From DAOTTW01 sp034437615 (GTDB taxonomy: Bacteria; Chloroflexota; Anaerolineae; Aggregatilineales; Phototrophicaceae), in contig DAOTTW010000109.1 in the NCBI GenBank assembly GCA_034437615.1, positions 1 through 7,946 on the forward strand: a stretch of 7,946 nt of DNA, given 5' to 3'. Below are positions 7,260 to 7,946 of the stretch, piece after piece. The translations under genes were made by a program, and so were the position numbers. How positions within the stretch are numbered: the stretch's first letter is position 1; each line of letters opens with the position of its first letter. Below the pieces are notes generated by a model, which made no database searches, was not told the DNA's origin, and saw only the letters and a program-made list of their open reading frames with translations.

Positions 7260-7946
7260 ATGACACGTTCAATCGTACTTACCAACCACAAGGGCGGTGT
7301 CGGTAAATCGACATCCGCGACGAATATCGCTTTCGGCATGGTGAATCTGCTGCGCAATGCCGGAGCGACCAATCCTCGTGTGCTACTCATCGACACCGAC
7401 AGCCAGGGCCATGCCACGCTGGTAACGACAGGTCGCAATGACTTCGGCGTTGACAATAGTTTGTATGCGGTGCTGACGGCGGAACGGCCAGATGCACCGC
7501 GTGTGTTGGTTGAATGCATCGTACAAAGCACCTGGGACCCCGATTTGCATGTGCTGCCAGCCTCCCCCATGCTCGAAAGGGCTGAGCGCGAGTTGATGAG
7601 TGTCGCAGGCGCACCGTATCGCCTCGTTGACGCCCTCTCGAAGATCGCATCCCACTATGCCGCTATTGTCATCGACACACGGCCCTCGTTCTCGCTGCTA
7701 ACCGAGATGGGCTTACTCGCCGCGACGGATGCCATCGTGCCCGTTGAACCACGTTATCTCGAAACAGTTGGTTTGCTCAGCGTGATCGGCAAGATCAACG
7801 ACATCCGTGAAGGCTGGCGGCATCCCAATCTGCGTGTCAGCGGGATCCTGGTCACGAAGCTAGACAAGCGCGTGCGCGGTCATCGGCAGGCGTTGGACGA
7901 GATTCGGTCACACAGCACGCTGAACCGTCTCCTATGTGGTGTCATC
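7260..7946 (+). CDS. parA: ParA/Soj-type partition ATPase, 3' end beyond the window
   Basis: The first 229 codons of an open frame that runs off the window; a ParA of this type is usually about 250-300 aa, so only the C-terminal end is missing. ParA ATPases move or position DNA by ATP-dependent binding to the nucleoid, together with a ParB partner and a centromere site. Seen: the deviant Walker A KGGVGKST (11-18) with the signature first Lys11, the switch region LLIDTDSQGHAT (42-53), and a Walker-B-like AAIVIDTRPSFSLLTEMGLLAATDAIVPV segment beginning near residue 134. The ATG at 7260 has GAGGA (7248-7252) at 7-nt spacing. There is no N-terminal helix-turn-helix extension, as in short plasmid or Soj-like forms. 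Its place behind a tRNA 3' end, rather than with chromosomal parB/gidA genes, suggests it belongs to a mobile element. A ParB gene would be expected next. Confidence 0.9.
   Translation, partial: MTRSIVLTNHKGGVGKSTSATNIAFGMVNLLRNAGATNPRVLLIDTDSQGHATLVTTGRNDFGVDNSLYAVLTAERPDAPRVLVECIVQSTWDPDLHVLPASPMLERAERELMSVAGAPYRLVDALSKIASHYAAIVIDTRPSFSLLTEMGLLAATDAIVPVEPRYLETVGLLSVIGKINDIREGWRHPNLRVSGILVTKLDKRVRGHRQALDEIRSHSTLNRLLCGVI

Overview
The window looks like chromosomal DNA of a Chloroflexota bacterium, probably in or near Anaerolineae. This is inferred from style: two lipoproteins with long Thr/Pro/Ala-rich linkers behind the lipobox, a GldA/GldF/GldG-like ABC system in a moderately GC-rich genome, and a G-rich hairpin repeat of a kind seen between Chloroflexota genes. 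No rRNA or other phylogenetic marker is present, so the placement is tentative.

Layout. Positions 1-162 hold a G-rich hairpin repeat and no gene. A minus-strand lipoprotein (163-1263) and a plus-strand M14 zinc-carboxypeptidase-like lipoprotein (1280-2275) diverge, with start codons only 16 bp apart. They share the motif LPTVA(V/I)LPT behind the signal peptide. A lone argC (2267-3271, minus) converges on the peptidase gene and overlaps it by 9 bp. The argC start and the next plus-strand gene are separated by about 240 bp containing two back-to-back promoters; the plus-strand one is overlaid by two 13-bp direct repeats. Then come three tightly packed plus-strand genes: ABC ATPase (3511-4422), ABC-2 permease (4437-5162) and a GldG-type membrane protein (5162-6808). 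Together they form one ABC transport or remodelling complex of unknown substrate.

After a 15-bp tandem repeat, a tRNA-Arg(CCT) gene (6915-6986) with its own good promoter is followed by 273 bp of structured intergenic DNA. A ParA/Soj-type partition ATPase then begins (7260) and runs off the window. A ParA gene just downstream of a tRNA 3' end is a typical edge of an integrated mobile element, so 6987 onward may be the left end of an integrative element or integrated plasmid.

Most of the window is ordinary core and accessory chromosome. The places most worth a second look are the tRNA-ParA junction with its inverted repeats, the repeat-covered ABC promoter, and the nested divergent lipoprotein starts.
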